From a virus: 57,411 bases of DNA. Each line of letters opens with the position of its first letter. The stretch's first letter is position 1. Where the stretch lies: positions 92,280 to 149,690 of IMG/VR virus record IMGVR_UViG_3300042465_005697; one strand, given 5' to 3'. Below the pieces are notes generated by a model. The model was not told where the DNA came from and did no database searches. It was given only the letters and a program-made list of their open reading frames with translations. A program made the position numbers and the translations under genes. Shown here one piece after another: positions 7,942 to 17,827 of this stretch.

Positions 7942-9407
7942 TATTTCTTATTTACAATTTGGAATTTTATTTGTCTCTTATAAGTATTTATTTCTCCGGA
8001 AGAAACCACCTTTAAATCAATATAATATTCGTTAGGTATTTTATCTCTAGTATCAAATATGAAATAATACTCATTAGATGAACGGTTAATCTTAGTCCAG
8101 TCTTGAACTTGAACTTCCGTTTGTCCTTCTCGTACATACACTCTATAGAATGCGTCCACATTAGGTTGTAATTGATTTGCGGTGTAAGCCTTTTTAATAA
8201 CAACACCAATTTTTCTAACATCCGTATTTAAAATTTTCTCATCTTGTTTTACACCATAAAAATCAAAACCATAGATTGATGGTTCTTGAGATGTAATACC
8301 AATTTGGATTGATTTTTTTAATGGATAAACAACAAATTCATTCTCAACGTCAGGTAATGTAAAACCATTCAACACAATACCACTCCAAGTATCGGTAAAC
8401 ATACACGGAGTATGATATCCCCCAGGAGGAAATGCGGGTATGGTAATTTCATAGACACCTTTAGTTCTTCTACAAGAAGTTAAACCCGTTAATCCCGGTA
8501 TTGGATCCCCGTTTTGATCGCTAATTGTTACCGTTGGGTTATTGTCTAAATTTTGGAAGTCACCATCTTCATAGATGTATAAATACAATTTATTAACTTT
8601 ACCTAAAGAGAAACTATTTCTATCGTCCTCAATTAAGTCATTATAATTTGTTTCTAAAAATGGTTCATAAAATGTTTGTGTATGACGAGTAAAGAACCCA
8701 ACTTCATATGTTCCAATTGTTCCCGTTAAGTTTTCAACTTGAGGTAAATACGCAATTCCCCAACCAGAAACATCTAAACCAAATTGTAATATATTATTAA
8801 TTTCTGAGGTCATATCAAATTCAACATTTTCATCACCAAATTCAAAATGTTGTGTTGCAACAATTGTTAATGCGGAAAACGGATATAACCCTAAATTGTT
8901 ATTATTATATATCCCTGGTTCTCCCCAATTTTGAATAGTTGTTGTTGCCGACCAATTTGATGGTCTATCAGAATAATTCTTATCCGTTGGGATTTGTGTT
9001 GCAAGATCAGCGAAATCATACCCAACACCTTCATCCCAATATTGTTTGGTATAAGGATTCACTTCTAAATTTGGTATTCTAAATAATATAAGATCAAAAG
9101 ATGTTGCCCTCAATCTACCCGATGAGGTTGATGTATTTAACAAATCTCTATCAAAGAAAGATGTGTTGGTCATCCTTAAGGTATGGGTCATCCCATTATT
9201 ACAAGTGATTTCGGCAATGGTACCGCCAGTATATTTTTCTCGTAATAAATTAAGATCTAAGTCAAAGATAAAACGACTAAACCCAATCGGGTTTGCAATA
9301 CCTCCATTACCATAAAATAGTTCAGTCACAGGGTTTTGTCCTGTGTTTGTAAAACTATTGGATATGATAGTATTATTCTTACTAAAATATGAATTGTTGA
9401 TTGACAT
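7941..9407 (-). CDS. Probable tail/baseplate structural protein
   Basis: 488 residues. The first ~220 residues form a beta-rich region with the pattern of a DNRLRE/carbohydrate-binding-like jelly roll (FSRFIFDLDLNLLREKY, then SFDLILFRIPNLEVN). The later part has Ig-like beta stretches. No signal peptide. It is the first gene of the unit behind a promoter octamer 13 nt upstream. The exact role in the tail is not certain. Confidence 0.55.
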   Translation of the reverse strand: MSINNSYFSKNNTIISNSFTNTGQNPVTELFYGNGGIANPIGFSRFIFDLDLNLLREKYTGGTIAEITCNNGMTHTLRMTNTSFFDRDLLNTSTSSGRLRATSFDLILFRIPNLEVNPYTKQYWDEGVGYDFADLATQIPTDKNYSDRPSNWSATTTIQNWGEPGIYNNNNLGLYPFSALTIVATQHFEFGDENVEFDMTSEINNILQFGLDVSGWGIAYLPQVENLTGTIGTYEVGFFTRHTQTFYEPFLETNYNDLIEDDRNSFSLGKVNKLYLYIYEDGDFQNLDNNPTVTISDQNGDPIPGLTGLTSCRRTKGVYEITIPAFPPGGYHTPCMFTDTWSGIVLNGFTLPDVENEFVVYPLKKSIQIGITSQEPSIYGFDFYGVKQDEKILNTDVRKIGVVIKKAYTANQLQPNVDAFYRVYVREGQTEVQVQDWTKINRSSNEYYFIFDTRDKIPNEYYIDLKVVSSGEINTYKRQIKFQIVNKK

Positions 9408-9420
9408 TTACAGTTTTTAC

Positions 9421-9428
9421 TATAAATA
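9421..9428 (-). promoter_or_regulatory. Putative late promoter TATTTATA (minus strand)
   Basis: 13 nt before the ATG at 9407, with a downstream A-rich leader. Confidence 0.55.
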
Positions 9429-10967
9429 TCAATTGATTCTAATATTTTTATTTAAAATTGTATTATCTGCATTATTCAGTACTGACTCTATTTCCGGAAC
9501 CGATGTTCCATCAGTTGCAATAGGAACTGGAGTGGTTCCAGCAAATCCGTGAACGTGAGACACTAAAAATTTAGTTATTAACTTTAAAAACTTCATTAAC
9601 TCCTCACCCCTAACCATAGAGTTTGTACTTGTTCCCTCACCTATTGATACTAACTTATCTTGGGGGATACCATATAATGTTTCTTTTAAATCTACAGTAA
9701 ATCCCCCTGAAGATCGGTGACTCAATAAAAATAATTTATCTGCTCCCATTACAGAATATGTTATTGGGTTAACAATGTAATCTCTTTTATTAACTTCCTC
9801 AATATTTACGTTAGGTAAAATACCCAATCTTGGGGGACTTACCGCCCAAACCAAACCATACCCCTTTTCTTTATATCCATTACTTAATGTGATTCTATTA
9901 TATAGAATAGATGCCTTTGCAGTTCCACCTAAATGATTAATTAAATCAAATACATCACTAATAATATAACTATAAGTATTTGAATCTGGACCATAAAAGA
10001 ATGGAAATTGTTCTTCAATAAAATAAGTGGGATATCCATCAATATTAATATTACCGTTATTAACACCTTTAATAAATGAGTTAATTAATTCTGAAGTTTC
10101 AAATAAAGTTTTTCCGGTAAAATCTATTTTATAGTTAGGTACAAATGGTTGACCCAATAATATATCAGTATTAACTGTTATATTTGATACTTTTATCAAA
10201 TCACTATTTGTATTTGATAAGTTATAAAATTTAATAACCCCATCATATGTAAATCCAGTCGCATCTAAATTATTGATTGTCCATTGGACATATGATTTTG
10301 TGTTTATATCTTTATATGTTTCTGTGGTTATAGTTTCGGTACCCGTTGAAACATTTTCTAATTCATAACTTGATAATTGTAAAAACGATCTTCCATCATT
10401 TCTAACAACAGGAACATTATCATTACCTGAACTTAAATATTTCCCCGATCTAATCAGTGCCGTTGAATTATTATCACCTTCACTATCTACCAACACAAAA
10501 TCACTACTACCTCTTCCTAAAAATGCGTTATCACCAGGTTTTGGATATACACCTTCTAACCCTATTTTTATTTTTCCTGTTGTTGGATCAACAGTTGATT
10601 CGGCTTGTTTAAAATTTTCCCCACTTGCTAAAACAGATTGAGAACTATTATAAGATTCAAATTTATTATTCCAAGGTCTTGATATTGGTCCTTGAGTATA
10701 AAATTTATTAGCGTCTTTTCTTTCATCTTTATTTACATAAATAATAAATACCGACTCACCTGTTTTAGGTATTTGTGAAATATAGTAAGGTAAAAGAGGT
10801 AAAAATATTAAAGGGTCTTTTGGCCCCCATTTATCTGCATCAGTCCAACCTGTAGGGTAAACAAATGCCATTTGTTCATCCTTAGGCATAATTCTAATTC
10901 TACCAATATGTAATGGATCATTAACATCCATTACCGTCCCAAGAAACAACATCTTATTATTTTCCAT
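9429..10967 (-). CDS. Baseplate hub protein, gp5/VgrG OB-fold type
   Basis: 512 residues. The start (FLGTVMDVNDPLHIGRIRI) is the OB-fold signature of T4 gp5-like and VgrG spike proteins, where 'G.V....DP...GR.rv' opens the barrel. It continues with WTDADKWGPKDPLIFLPLLP and a possible second half of the fold. I see no lysozyme domain, unlike T4 gp5. The C-terminal third is helical then a His-containing segment (FLVSHVHGFAG). It overlaps the preceding gene's end by 11 bases, so translation is probably coupled. Confidence 0.75.
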   Translation of the reverse strand: MENNKMLFLGTVMDVNDPLHIGRIRIMPKDEQMAFVYPTGWTDADKWGPKDPLIFLPLLPYYISQIPKTGESVFIIYVNKDERKDANKFYTQGPISRPWNNKFESYNSSQSVLASGENFKQAESTVDPTTGKIKIGLEGVYPKPGDNAFLGRGSSDFVLVDSEGDNNSTALIRSGKYLSSGNDNVPVVRNDGRSFLQLSSYELENVSTGTETITTETYKDINTKSYVQWTINNLDATGFTYDGVIKFYNLSNTNSDLIKVSNITVNTDILLGQPFVPNYKIDFTGKTLFETSELINSFIKGVNNGNINIDGYPTYFIEEQFPFFYGPDSNTYSYIISDVFDLINHLGGTAKASILYNRITLSNGYKEKGYGLVWAVSPPRLGILPNVNIEEVNKRDYIVNPITYSVMGADKLFLLSHRSSGGFTVDLKETLYGIPQDKLVSIGEGTSTNSMVRGEELMKFLKLITKFLVSHVHGFAGTTPVPIATDGTSVPEIESVLNNADNTILNKNIRIN

Positions 10968-11169
10968 TTCGTGATTGATACTCTTTTAATAGAGTGTCAT
11001 AACTTAATTCTAATTTATCAATATGATTAGTCAACTTAATAAGGGTTTCTTTTGTTAAGTCAAAATCTTTTTGTATGAAATCCATTGCCAATTTCAAGTC
11101 TTTATTGGGACTTGTTTTATAATTTTTAATGATCTCAACTATTTCGGTTGAATGTATTTTATTTTCCAT
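10957..11169 (-). CDS. Small helical protein of unknown function
   Basis: 70 residues, predicted entirely helical with a heptad-like second half (LIKLTNHIDKLELSYDTLLK). It overlaps the hub gene and follows the 641-residue gene by 2 nt, so it is part of the baseplate unit. It could be a small tail chaperone; this is an inference from position only. Confidence 0.55.
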   Translation of the reverse strand: MENKIHSTEIVEIIKNYKTSPNKDLKLAMDFIQKDFDLTKETLIKLTNHIDKLELSYDTLLKEYQSRNGK

Positions 11170-11171
11170 AA

Positions 11172-13097
11172 TTATATAAATAAACCTGAGGCACTTTTTG
11201 GTATTGTTTGAAACAACGGTGTCACACTTAATGGACCAATTCCAATATCAACTCTACCATTTTCTGTAGTTTCTTTATCAATACCATCAATAATTGCCTT
11301 AATAGAAATTAACGTTAAATTTGGACTTCCATCTGGCATTGGGCCTGTTGGTAACCCAAGTTTTTCAAATTCACTAATAACATTTAAAAATGCCCCTGTT
11401 TTAGAATAACCCTTCCTTAGTTTAGTCGCCAATAATAATGGTAATGGTAATTGTTCTGTTGTTGATTGTATTTGAGCTAACAACGCTTGTAAATCATTAA
11501 TAATTGACTTACATTCTCTAAAATCTTTAATAAGTTTGGCAATTGACATAATAAGTGCAACTAACGACAAAATCATAGCCGTTCGTTTTTTTGTTTTTTC
11601 ATTGGCAATATCAGAAATAATTCCAGCAATTAATAATTTAATGTCTTTCTTAATAATATCAAATATAATTTTTACAAATAATGCGGTAATTTTTGAAACA
11701 AGTTCTGAAAAATATGTTTTTAATTTTTCAGCAAAATCCATAAATGAATTAATATCATCAACAAATGTTTGACCTATTGATTTTGCCATTATCATTATTG
11801 GTAAAATTACTTTTGGTGATAATATTGCCATTACCAATGCTTTTGGAAATTCCTTAAGAAAATCTAAATCAATATTAATTTTAAGAGGGAAAAACCCATT
11901 AGTTATTGTGTCCGTAATATTAGCCGCATCATTTATTGTGTTGTTATTATTTTTACCATCCACATAATTTAATTCGTCAACAGAACTAATTATTGAGTCA
12001 ACATCAACAGGTAATTTAACAGTTCCACATTCCTCAAATTCAACAATACCCAATTTAATATCGGACACTTTTTGGTCTATTATTCTTAAATCAATTTCTG
12101 TAAATTCAAAAAACGATTTATCAATATTATCAAATTCAGATACTTTTGAAACACCACTTACATCAATTTCGGTTGTTGCATCAAAACATAACCCCAATAT
12201 TCGTTTAAGTATTAATAGAACTTTATTTAAATCCCCAAGATTTACATCCCCATCACCTTTTTTAATTGATAATGATCCGGTAAGTTGATTGATTAAATTT
12301 GCAAAAATGTTTTTAAAATCAACAACTTCAATTGTATTATAGTAGTCTTCAAGAAATTCAACAATTTTATTTGACTCCCTATTTTTTAAATCTATTTTAT
12401 AAAAGTTTCCTTGAACAAGACCACCAAAAGGATCAACATATGACTCAACATAAGTAATATCAAAAAGTTGTTGTCCTGAAGTCCCTATATAATTTAATGT
12501 TGCTGGAACAGAATATGGTTGGTTGATATTCTGCATTCTATCGTATAACGACTTATTAAATGAAAATGGAAATGTTCCATATTGAATGCTCTCTTTTTCA
12601 TATGTGATTTTACCAACACTACTTTCAGGTTCCTCCTTTAAGAAATTGGTTAAATCAAATGATTTTACTTTTAAATAGATTGATTGATTACCAACATATG
12701 TTTGATCTTGAGCACAACCAATTGCACTTGTACCCAAACTATTAAGTATATCTTTAATTTGTGGTTTAAGTTCGGCTATTGCGGTAACAAAAACTTTCTT
12801 TAAATATTTTACGGTTTTTGTTTGACCACTTTTCTCACCACCTTTTGATAATATCTTAGTTAAATCTAAGAGTTGGTCAAATTGGTTTTTTTTTGCGTCT
12901 TTACGATCTTGTTCAAATTTATCTCTTTTCTTTTTTAAACTTGAAAGTTGTTCTGATGAGTATTTTTTTGCCGTCTCTAATGACTCACCTTTTCTTTTTT
13001 TAAGGTCATCGGCATCCTTTTTAATGTCCTTATACTTTTGTGTTGTAGATACCTTCTCCTTAACCGTCTTATATCCATCATTTATATCTAATGCCAT
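11172..13097 (-). CDS. Large tail/baseplate-associated protein
   Basis: 641 residues. The first 90 residues are a highly charged coiled coil (KKDADDLKKRKGESLETAKK). Residues ~130-300 are mixed and contain FGGLVQGNFYKIDL. Two strongly hydrophobic stretches follow at about 418-445 (ALVMAILSPKVILPIMIMAK) and 495-535 (LLIAGIISDIA, then MILSLVALIMSIAKLI), which could be membrane-active. Not assigned to a family; position between hub and sigma genes suggests a tail protein. Confidence 0.55.
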   Translation of the reverse strand: MALDINDGYKTVKEKVSTTQKYKDIKKDADDLKKRKGESLETAKKYSSEQLSSLKKKRDKFEQDRKDAKKNQFDQLLDLTKILSKGGEKSGQTKTVKYLKKVFVTAIAELKPQIKDILNSLGTSAIGCAQDQTYVGNQSIYLKVKSFDLTNFLKEEPESSVGKITYEKESIQYGTFPFSFNKSLYDRMQNINQPYSVPATLNYIGTSGQQLFDITYVESYVDPFGGLVQGNFYKIDLKNRESNKIVEFLEDYYNTIEVVDFKNIFANLINQLTGSLSIKKGDGDVNLGDLNKVLLILKRILGLCFDATTEIDVSGVSKVSEFDNIDKSFFEFTEIDLRIIDQKVSDIKLGIVEFEECGTVKLPVDVDSIISSVDELNYVDGKNNNNTINDAANITDTITNGFFPLKINIDLDFLKEFPKALVMAILSPKVILPIMIMAKSIGQTFVDDINSFMDFAEKLKTYFSELVSKITALFVKIIFDIIKKDIKLLIAGIISDIANEKTKKRTAMILSLVALIMSIAKLIKDFRECKSIINDLQALLAQIQSTTEQLPLPLLLATKLRKGYSKTGAFLNVISEFEKLGLPTGPMPDGSPNLTLISIKAIIDGIDKETTENGRVDIGIGPLSVTPLFQTIPKSASGLFI

Positions 13098-13102
13098 AAT
13101 TA

Positions 13103-13468
13103 TTATAATTTATAATTTTTATCTTCAGATATATCCTTCTCAATTAAATTTTTAATTATATCATCATCTAAATCAATATCCGAAAGGGTAAAGTCATCCT
13201 GTTTCTCAGTTGACTTTTGCCACATTTGGGATTGTAATTTTGAAAGGGTTAATTTTTTCTCAACACAATCGTTTATAATCTTTTGTTGTTTTTCAATAAC
13301 AGGACCAATAAGTTGCATATCTTCTGGTTCCTTCATCATTGTAAGCATTTTATTTTGAATCCTAATAGCGGTATTTCTTTGTTCCACAAGTTCATTGTAG
13401 ATCTCTTGCATCAATGATAACATTGATTCTTTGGTTAAATTAATTTGTTTTTTTTGTGGTCTTGCCAT
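13103..13468 (-). CDS. Helical phage protein of unknown function
   Basis: 121 residues starting MARPQKKQINLTKESMLSLM, with long coiled-coil helices and an acidic tail (SDIDLDDDIIKNLIEKDISE). It lies between the late sigma gene and the large tail gene. An acidic tail next to a gp55-like gene recalls the T4 co-activator gp33, but I see no sequence match, so function is left open. A TATTTATT octamer stands 3 nt before the ATG. Confidence 0.6.
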   Translation of the reverse strand: MARPQKKQINLTKESMLSLMQEIYNELVEQRNTAIRIQNKMLTMMKEPEDMQLIGPVIEKQQKIINDCVEKKLTLSKLQSQMWQKSTEKQDDFTLSDIDLDDDIIKNLIEKDISEDKNYKL

Positions 13469-13471
13469 AAC

Positions 13472-13479
13472 AATAAATA
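13472..13479 (-). promoter_or_regulatory. Putative late promoter TATTTATT (minus strand)
   Basis: 3 nt before the ATG at 13468, just past the stop of the sigma-factor gene. Confidence 0.35.
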
Positions 13480-13488
13480 GTGAAAACT

Positions 13489-14235
13489 TTATTTTAACAT
13501 ATCTTGAATTAGTTGAAAATACATTTTCTTATATCTTTTAATAGAACTTCTAATTTCCTTCGTTGATAAATTTGTCATTTCCCTCAATTCAAAAAGGATA
13601 ACATTTTTATTAAATTTATTATTGGTTGTATCTAAAAATATGTTTTTATAATTTTCAAACATATCATAAAGGGCTTGACCTAACTTAATTTCCTGTTCAG
13701 TGATTTGTTTATCACCCATAGTGTCAGTTAACTTTTTAAGGAAATTTTTAATTATTTCCTCAGTTGTTATACCATCATTCTCTATATAATAGATCATATC
13801 GGGACTATGTTGTAAGTCCGAAGATATGTCCTCATATGAGATTTTTCTATTTGTTTCTTTTTGGTCTTTCATTATTTGACCCATCAAATAGTTTTTACAA
13901 ATTGTCCCAAAATATGAATAAGCCTTTTTTTCTTTTGCCGGCTTAAACTTGTCTATTTTAGTCATTAAGAATGAGTGTGTATCTACATGAACTTCTTCAA
14001 AGTTCATATCTTTTCTATACAATTTGTATCTTCGTATTATTGATGATATCATTTTGTCTAAAGGATGTTTTAAAAACTCGTTGTAAATTTTATTCTTCTC
14101 TTCAAAAGTCTCTGCGGTTAGATACATTCTAACCGCATTTTCCTCTCTTTCGTCAAAATAATTATTAGGTTTTGGTTTTCTTCCTTTCTTTTTTACATCA
14201 TTTGTGTCGTTTAAAATGGTTTCATTTTCGGTCAT
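13489..14235 (-). CDS. 55: Late-transcription sigma factor, T4 gp55-like
   Basis: 248 residues. The central part has sigma-70 region 2 features: FEEVHVDTHSFLMTKIDKFK followed by AYSYFGTICKNYLMGQIMKD, like the 'f.y...a...yl...i' core helix of T4 gp55 and small sigma factors. The C-terminal helices (NLSTKEIRSSIKRYKKMYFQ) could be a reduced region 4. It would redirect host RNA polymerase to late promoters; candidates are the TATTTATA octamers in this window. A typical gp55 clamp-binding tail is not obvious. The first base overlaps the preceding gene's stop. Confidence 0.75.
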   Translation of the reverse strand: MTENETILNDTNDVKKKGRKPKPNNYFDEREENAVRMYLTAETFEEKNKIYNEFLKHPLDKMISSIIRRYKLYRKDMNFEEVHVDTHSFLMTKIDKFKPAKEKKAYSYFGTICKNYLMGQIMKDQKETNRKISYEDISSDLQHSPDMIYYIENDGITTEEIIKNFLKKLTDTMGDKQITEQEIKLGQALYDMFENYKNIFLDTTNNKFNKNVILFELREMTNLSTKEIRSSIKRYKKMYFQLIQDMLK

Positions 14236-15038
14236 TAAACTTCTTGAGGTTCATACTTTATCTCTCTTTGATTAATAAACAAATATTCTTTCTTTGCCAA
14301 ATCAATCCAAAATCTTACCTCATCCTCACTTAATCTGTTATCACCATTTTTATAATTCCAGAATATAGATCCTTCTCTTAGATTGGTGTGTTTATAACCG
14401 ATCTTAGGTATAGTCATAAAATTAACAGAGTTTTGTGTCATTCTTAATAAGAACTCATAACCAAATGTTAATTTAAACGATGTCTTCATCATACCATAAT
14501 CAATAAACGATTCTTTTTTAATCATCATACCTGATATTTGGAAATTCTGATAAGACAATAATGTCTCATTAGTTAAGACACCCATCTCTTCTGAGAAGTT
14601 TGCTGCGAATGTTGCCTCATTTGTGAATCCAACAAATACACCTTTCTCATCAACATCAACTACGATAGGTAGAAACGCATCAACTTTAGGGTAGATATCA
14701 GCATAACTCTTAAAGTTCTTTACCCAAATGTTTGAAAATTCATCATCAAATTCAAGGATTGATACCCATTTAGATGTTGCAACTTTAACTCCGTGATTTA
14801 CTTGACCACAGAAGTTAGGTTCCTTTGCCCAATTTTCAAACTTTACGTTCATACCCTCAAAGTCATAAGACTCTAAATGGTTTTTTAAAAATGTCTCATC
14901 AGTATGAACAATAATTAATTCATCTATTGCGACTTTTTGAGTTTTTATTGACGTGATCGCTTTGTTGAAATAATCTTCAAAGAATCCGTTATTTCCTGAT
15001 TTAATTGGTAGGATTACCGAAACTGTATTATTTTCCAT
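14235..15038 (-). CDS. Family 2-like glycosyltransferase
   Basis: 267 residues from the ATG at 15038, one base after the preceding stop; an alternative ATG at 15056 would overlap that gene. GT-A fold features: VSVILPIKSG at the start, DELIIVHTD, then WVSILEFDDEF as the DxD-like site. The C-terminal half has SGMMIKKESF and FGYEFLLRM, as in GT2 enzymes. Part of the first glycan locus; donor and acceptor unknown. Confidence 0.75.
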   Translation of the reverse strand: MENNTVSVILPIKSGNNGFFEDYFNKAITSIKTQKVAIDELIIVHTDETFLKNHLESYDFEGMNVKFENWAKEPNFCGQVNHGVKVATSKWVSILEFDDEFSNIWVKNFKSYADIYPKVDAFLPIVVDVDEKGVFVGFTNEATFAANFSEEMGVLTNETLLSYQNFQISGMMIKKESFIDYGMMKTSFKLTFGYEFLLRMTQNSVNFMTIPKIGYKHTNLREGSIFWNYKNGDNRLSEDEVRFWIDLAKKEYLFINQREIKYEPQEV

Positions 15039-15039
15039 A

Positions 15040-16101
15040 TTATTCAATTGTTTCAAATTTTATTAGTTGATCTTCAAAAGAAGTTAATCTTGTTTTAATC
15101 ATTTTTTCAAATAACGAGATTACGTTGTTATCAAATTCTTCCTTATTGGAATAATTTAAAATAGTTTTTTCCATTTCTTCAAAAATGACTGGGTTAATAT
15201 TATCTTCCAACCAATTTTGGATATAATCTGCAACAACATCAACCATCATATTTGGGTTATTGATCCAAATACCGTTATCCTCTGTCATCCATTCAGGTTG
15301 TAAGTTAGGAACTAAACCAATGACAGGTATTCCCATCTTAAATGACTCCAACGGGAACGTCCCAAATGCACTTGTAGGATCAATCCATACTGAACAGAAA
15401 CTTTCTTTCATTGCTTCAGCAAATTCAACTTCAGATAAACCTCTTAGATCTCTAAATGTGATCCAACGATATTGTGGGAATTTAGAATAAAAAGATTTAA
15501 TCATATTAACCGTATCTCTATGGTCTCTTGTGTGTACTGAAATTACTGTTTTAGGTGGAAACACTTGTTTTTCAAAAACTTCAGATATTACAGGTGAAAT
15601 AACTTCACTTGAAATTCCTCTCATTACTGACTCAACATATTCCTTTTGTCTATCTGATGTCGTAATACATTTATAGAAACCTAATTTTGTCCAAGTATCA
15701 CCAGGGTTTAAAGTTTCAAAGATGTGATCATATGATTGACATAAAACAATTTTACCACAAGGTAATTTTGTAATTTGATCCATAACGAAACCATAAATTT
15801 CAGGGATGATGATAAGATCTTCAGGTGATATTGCCAAATTTGTTCCCTCAATTGCACTATGTGGTAAATGAGTCATATAGTCTTCAGACAACCAACTACC
15901 AACACCGAAATAATCAGGTTTTTCATGCAAGATCATTGCATTATAACCATTCTTTTTTAATGTCATTGCCATTTGATAAATGTATCTAACTGAAGCTTTT
16001 GCGTTACCTTTTGTGTCTTGCACCAAAAAGTAGATTCTTGATGATTTGTCCTTCATATTTTGAACGGACTTTTCAAGTTTTGATATTTGTTCTTGATTCA
16101 T
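15040..16101 (-). CDS. GT-B glycosyltransferase
   Basis: 353 residues. The N-terminal helix is a short coiled coil. The Rossmann-like start is RIYFLVQDTKGNAKASVRYI. The C-terminal domain has VISVHTRDHRDTVNMIKSFY, then WIDPTSAFGTFPLESFKMGI and PVIGLVPNLQPEWM, the E-x-x-x-x-G-x-P pattern of GT-B donor sites (family 1/4). It runs 1 nt ahead of the next GT gene. Cytoplasmic. Substrate unknown. Confidence 0.75.
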   Translation of the reverse strand: MNQEQISKLEKSVQNMKDKSSRIYFLVQDTKGNAKASVRYIYQMAMTLKKNGYNAMILHEKPDYFGVGSWLSEDYMTHLPHSAIEGTNLAISPEDLIIIPEIYGFVMDQITKLPCGKIVLCQSYDHIFETLNPGDTWTKLGFYKCITTSDRQKEYVESVMRGISSEVISPVISEVFEKQVFPPKTVISVHTRDHRDTVNMIKSFYSKFPQYRWITFRDLRGLSEVEFAEAMKESFCSVWIDPTSAFGTFPLESFKMGIPVIGLVPNLQPEWMTEDNGIWINNPNMMVDVVADYIQNWLEDNINPVIFEEMEKTILNYSNKEEFDNNVISLFEKMIKTRLTSFEDQLIKFETIE

Positions 16102-16105
16102 ATTG

Positions 16106-16366
16106 TTATAGTTTATTTATTATTTTCTTAATTAATAGTGTATTAAATGCAAATTTAAAGGGTAAAGGTAATTCACTTGAATTCATTCCCAATTTTTCAT
16201 CAATCTCGTCTGTTTGTTCCATTACGATTTCTAACATAAATTTAACAGTTTCGTACTTTACCAAATGTATTTGGTTATCCGTTTCACCCGATACTGGATC
16301 AATTGTTGTATAATCCTCAATAGCGTCTAAGTCAATATAATAATGTTCGCCTAAAATTTTAAACAT
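16106..16366 (-). CDS. Small conserved-looking phage protein
   Basis: 86 residues: a beta N-terminus (HYYIDLDAIEDYTTID) and two C-terminal helices. It overlaps the HAD-like gene by 8 bases. No family recognised. Confidence 0.6.
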   Translation of the reverse strand: MFKILGEHYYIDLDAIEDYTTIDPVSGETDNQIHLVKYETVKFMLEIVMEQTDEIDEKLGMNSSELPLPFKFAFNTLLIKKIINKL

Positions 16367-17045
16367 ATTCTTTAATTTTTTTAATCAATTCCTCAAATTC
16401 AGATAACGATGAAATTTGATATTCGGAATTTATTTGTTTATTGTAGTCAGTGTTAAATTTTATTACCATTTTATCTGACGGATGGTTTAATAATAAGTCA
16501 GGGTTTGCCGTAAGTAAAATGTCTACATTATCCCACATTGAATTTTTTGTTTGATTACTGTAAAAAAATACTTGTTCAACCAAACACCCAAATTTAGATA
16601 AGAAAAATAGTGATGAAGGTTTTGACCTACCAATCTCATCAGAAAAAATTATGATATCATTTTCTTCTCTTAAGTTGTGATATAATTCATTTAAATAATT
16701 GAAGGTTGATGTTTCGGTGGATGAGGCATGACCAAATAATTCCATTGTATATTCCTCAAACATAAATGAATATAATTCTTCTTTTGATTGGAAAGAAAAA
16801 TGTTTTTCCAAATCCAACGAATCAACATCACTTAACACTTCATATTTAAAATAATTAACATCCACATTTTCAGTTAGACCCAAAACCTCTTCAGTATCTC
16901 CCGAAAACGTTAATTCATATGTTTTATCTTCAGAAATATACGCAAGAGAGTCCAATAAATGTTTTTCGTATAATTGTTTGAATTTACCAATGGTGTCCCT
17001 TAAAACACCATTAATCTCAATCCCTATTCTCTTTGTCATATTCAA
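16359..17045 (-). CDS. HAD-superfamily-like protein lacking the catalytic Asp pair
   Basis: 228 residues. The opening RIGIEINGVLRDTIGKFKQL has the shape of HAD motif I (DxDGTLxD), but Glu-Ile-Asn replaces Asp-x-Asp, so the usual nucleophile is missing. DIIIFSDEIGRSKPSSLFFL looks like motif II/III territory and WDNVDILLTANPDLL a motif IV-like end. Probably a non-catalytic or re-purposed nucleotidase relative. It overlaps the PhoH gene end by 29 bases; a start at 17039 is also possible. Confidence 0.55.
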   Translation of the reverse strand: MNMTKRIGIEINGVLRDTIGKFKQLYEKHLLDSLAYISEDKTYELTFSGDTEEVLGLTENVDVNYFKYEVLSDVDSLDLEKHFSFQSKEELYSFMFEEYTMELFGHASSTETSTFNYLNELYHNLREENDIIIFSDEIGRSKPSSLFFLSKFGCLVEQVFFYSNQTKNSMWDNVDILLTANPDLLLNHPSDKMVIKFNTDYNKQINSEYQISSLSEFEELIKKIKEYV

Positions 17046-17760
17046 ACAATATTTTAGTGATTAATGGGTTTCTAACGTTCTTAGCGTCTCTAAAATCGTA
17101 AACACCGATATCAGAAACATTCTTGAATTTTTGTATTGCGTCGTATAGTCCCGATTGTTTTTTATCTTTATATCTGTCCGTTTGTTCAAGATCTCCCGAA
17201 ATAAAGAATTTACTGTTATACCCAATTCTTGTTAGTAACAATTTCATTTGGTTAGGTGTTGAATTTTGTGCTTCCTCAAAAATAAGAATTGAGTTATCAA
17301 TATTCATTCCCCTCATATATGCCAAAGCAAATACCTCAATAATTTCAGCCTTCTTTAATTCTTCCCTTGCTTCTTTACCAATAATTTTATTTAATAAATA
17401 ATAAGAGGGGAAGATATAAGGATCCAATTTTTCCTCAAGGTTTCCTGGTAATGATCCCAACTTTTCTTCAGCCTCAACTGCCGGTCTAACAATGATAATT
17501 TTTTCATATGAATTGTTTGGATCCATTAATAAATCCACCGCCGCTTTCATTGCAATAAAACTTTTACCAACACCCGCAGGACCTGAAGCAACCGTAATTT
17601 GATTATTCTTTAAAATGTTATAATAATCTTCTTGGTGTTCAGATAAAAATTTGTTTTTTTGTTTTCGTTTAATTACCGAGTTAATGAAGTCCTTTCTTGA
17701 AAAGGGTTTAGAGTCTATGGACTCTGGTTTAATTGACGGGTCTAATTTTTTTCTTGTCAT
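17017..17760 (-). CDS. phoH: PhoH-family ATPase
   Basis: 247 residues. Walker A is GPAGVGKSFIAMKAA near residue 60. The PhoH signature is RPAVEAEEKLGSLPGNLEEK, Walker B is ILIFEEAQNSTPNQMKLLLT, and sensor-like ISGDLEQTDR follows. The family is a superfamily-1-type P-loop NTPase with RNA helicase-like features, common in T4-like phages; its biological role is not settled. The first gene after a 67-nt gap, where I see no TATTTATA, so it may be early or middle expressed. Confidence 0.92.
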   Translation of the reverse strand: MTRKKLDPSIKPESIDSKPFSRKDFINSVIKRKQKNKFLSEHQEDYYNILKNNQITVASGPAGVGKSFIAMKAAVDLLMDPNNSYEKIIIVRPAVEAEEKLGSLPGNLEEKLDPYIFPSYYLLNKIIGKEAREELKKAEIIEVFALAYMRGMNIDNSILIFEEAQNSTPNQMKLLLTRIGYNSKFFISGDLEQTDRYKDKKQSGLYDAIQKFKNVSDIGVYDFRDAKNVRNPLITKILFEYDKENRD

Positions 17761-17827
17761 TTAAATTTAATTGATTGTTTATTACTATAATAATAAATTG
17801 AATTTACAAAAAGAAAATCGTTATGGT

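Noticed and set aside
13103-13468. T4 gp33 late co-activator homologue next to the gp55-like gene
   Set aside because: Size and acidic tail fit, but no hydrophobic clamp-binding end and no shared motif could be seen.
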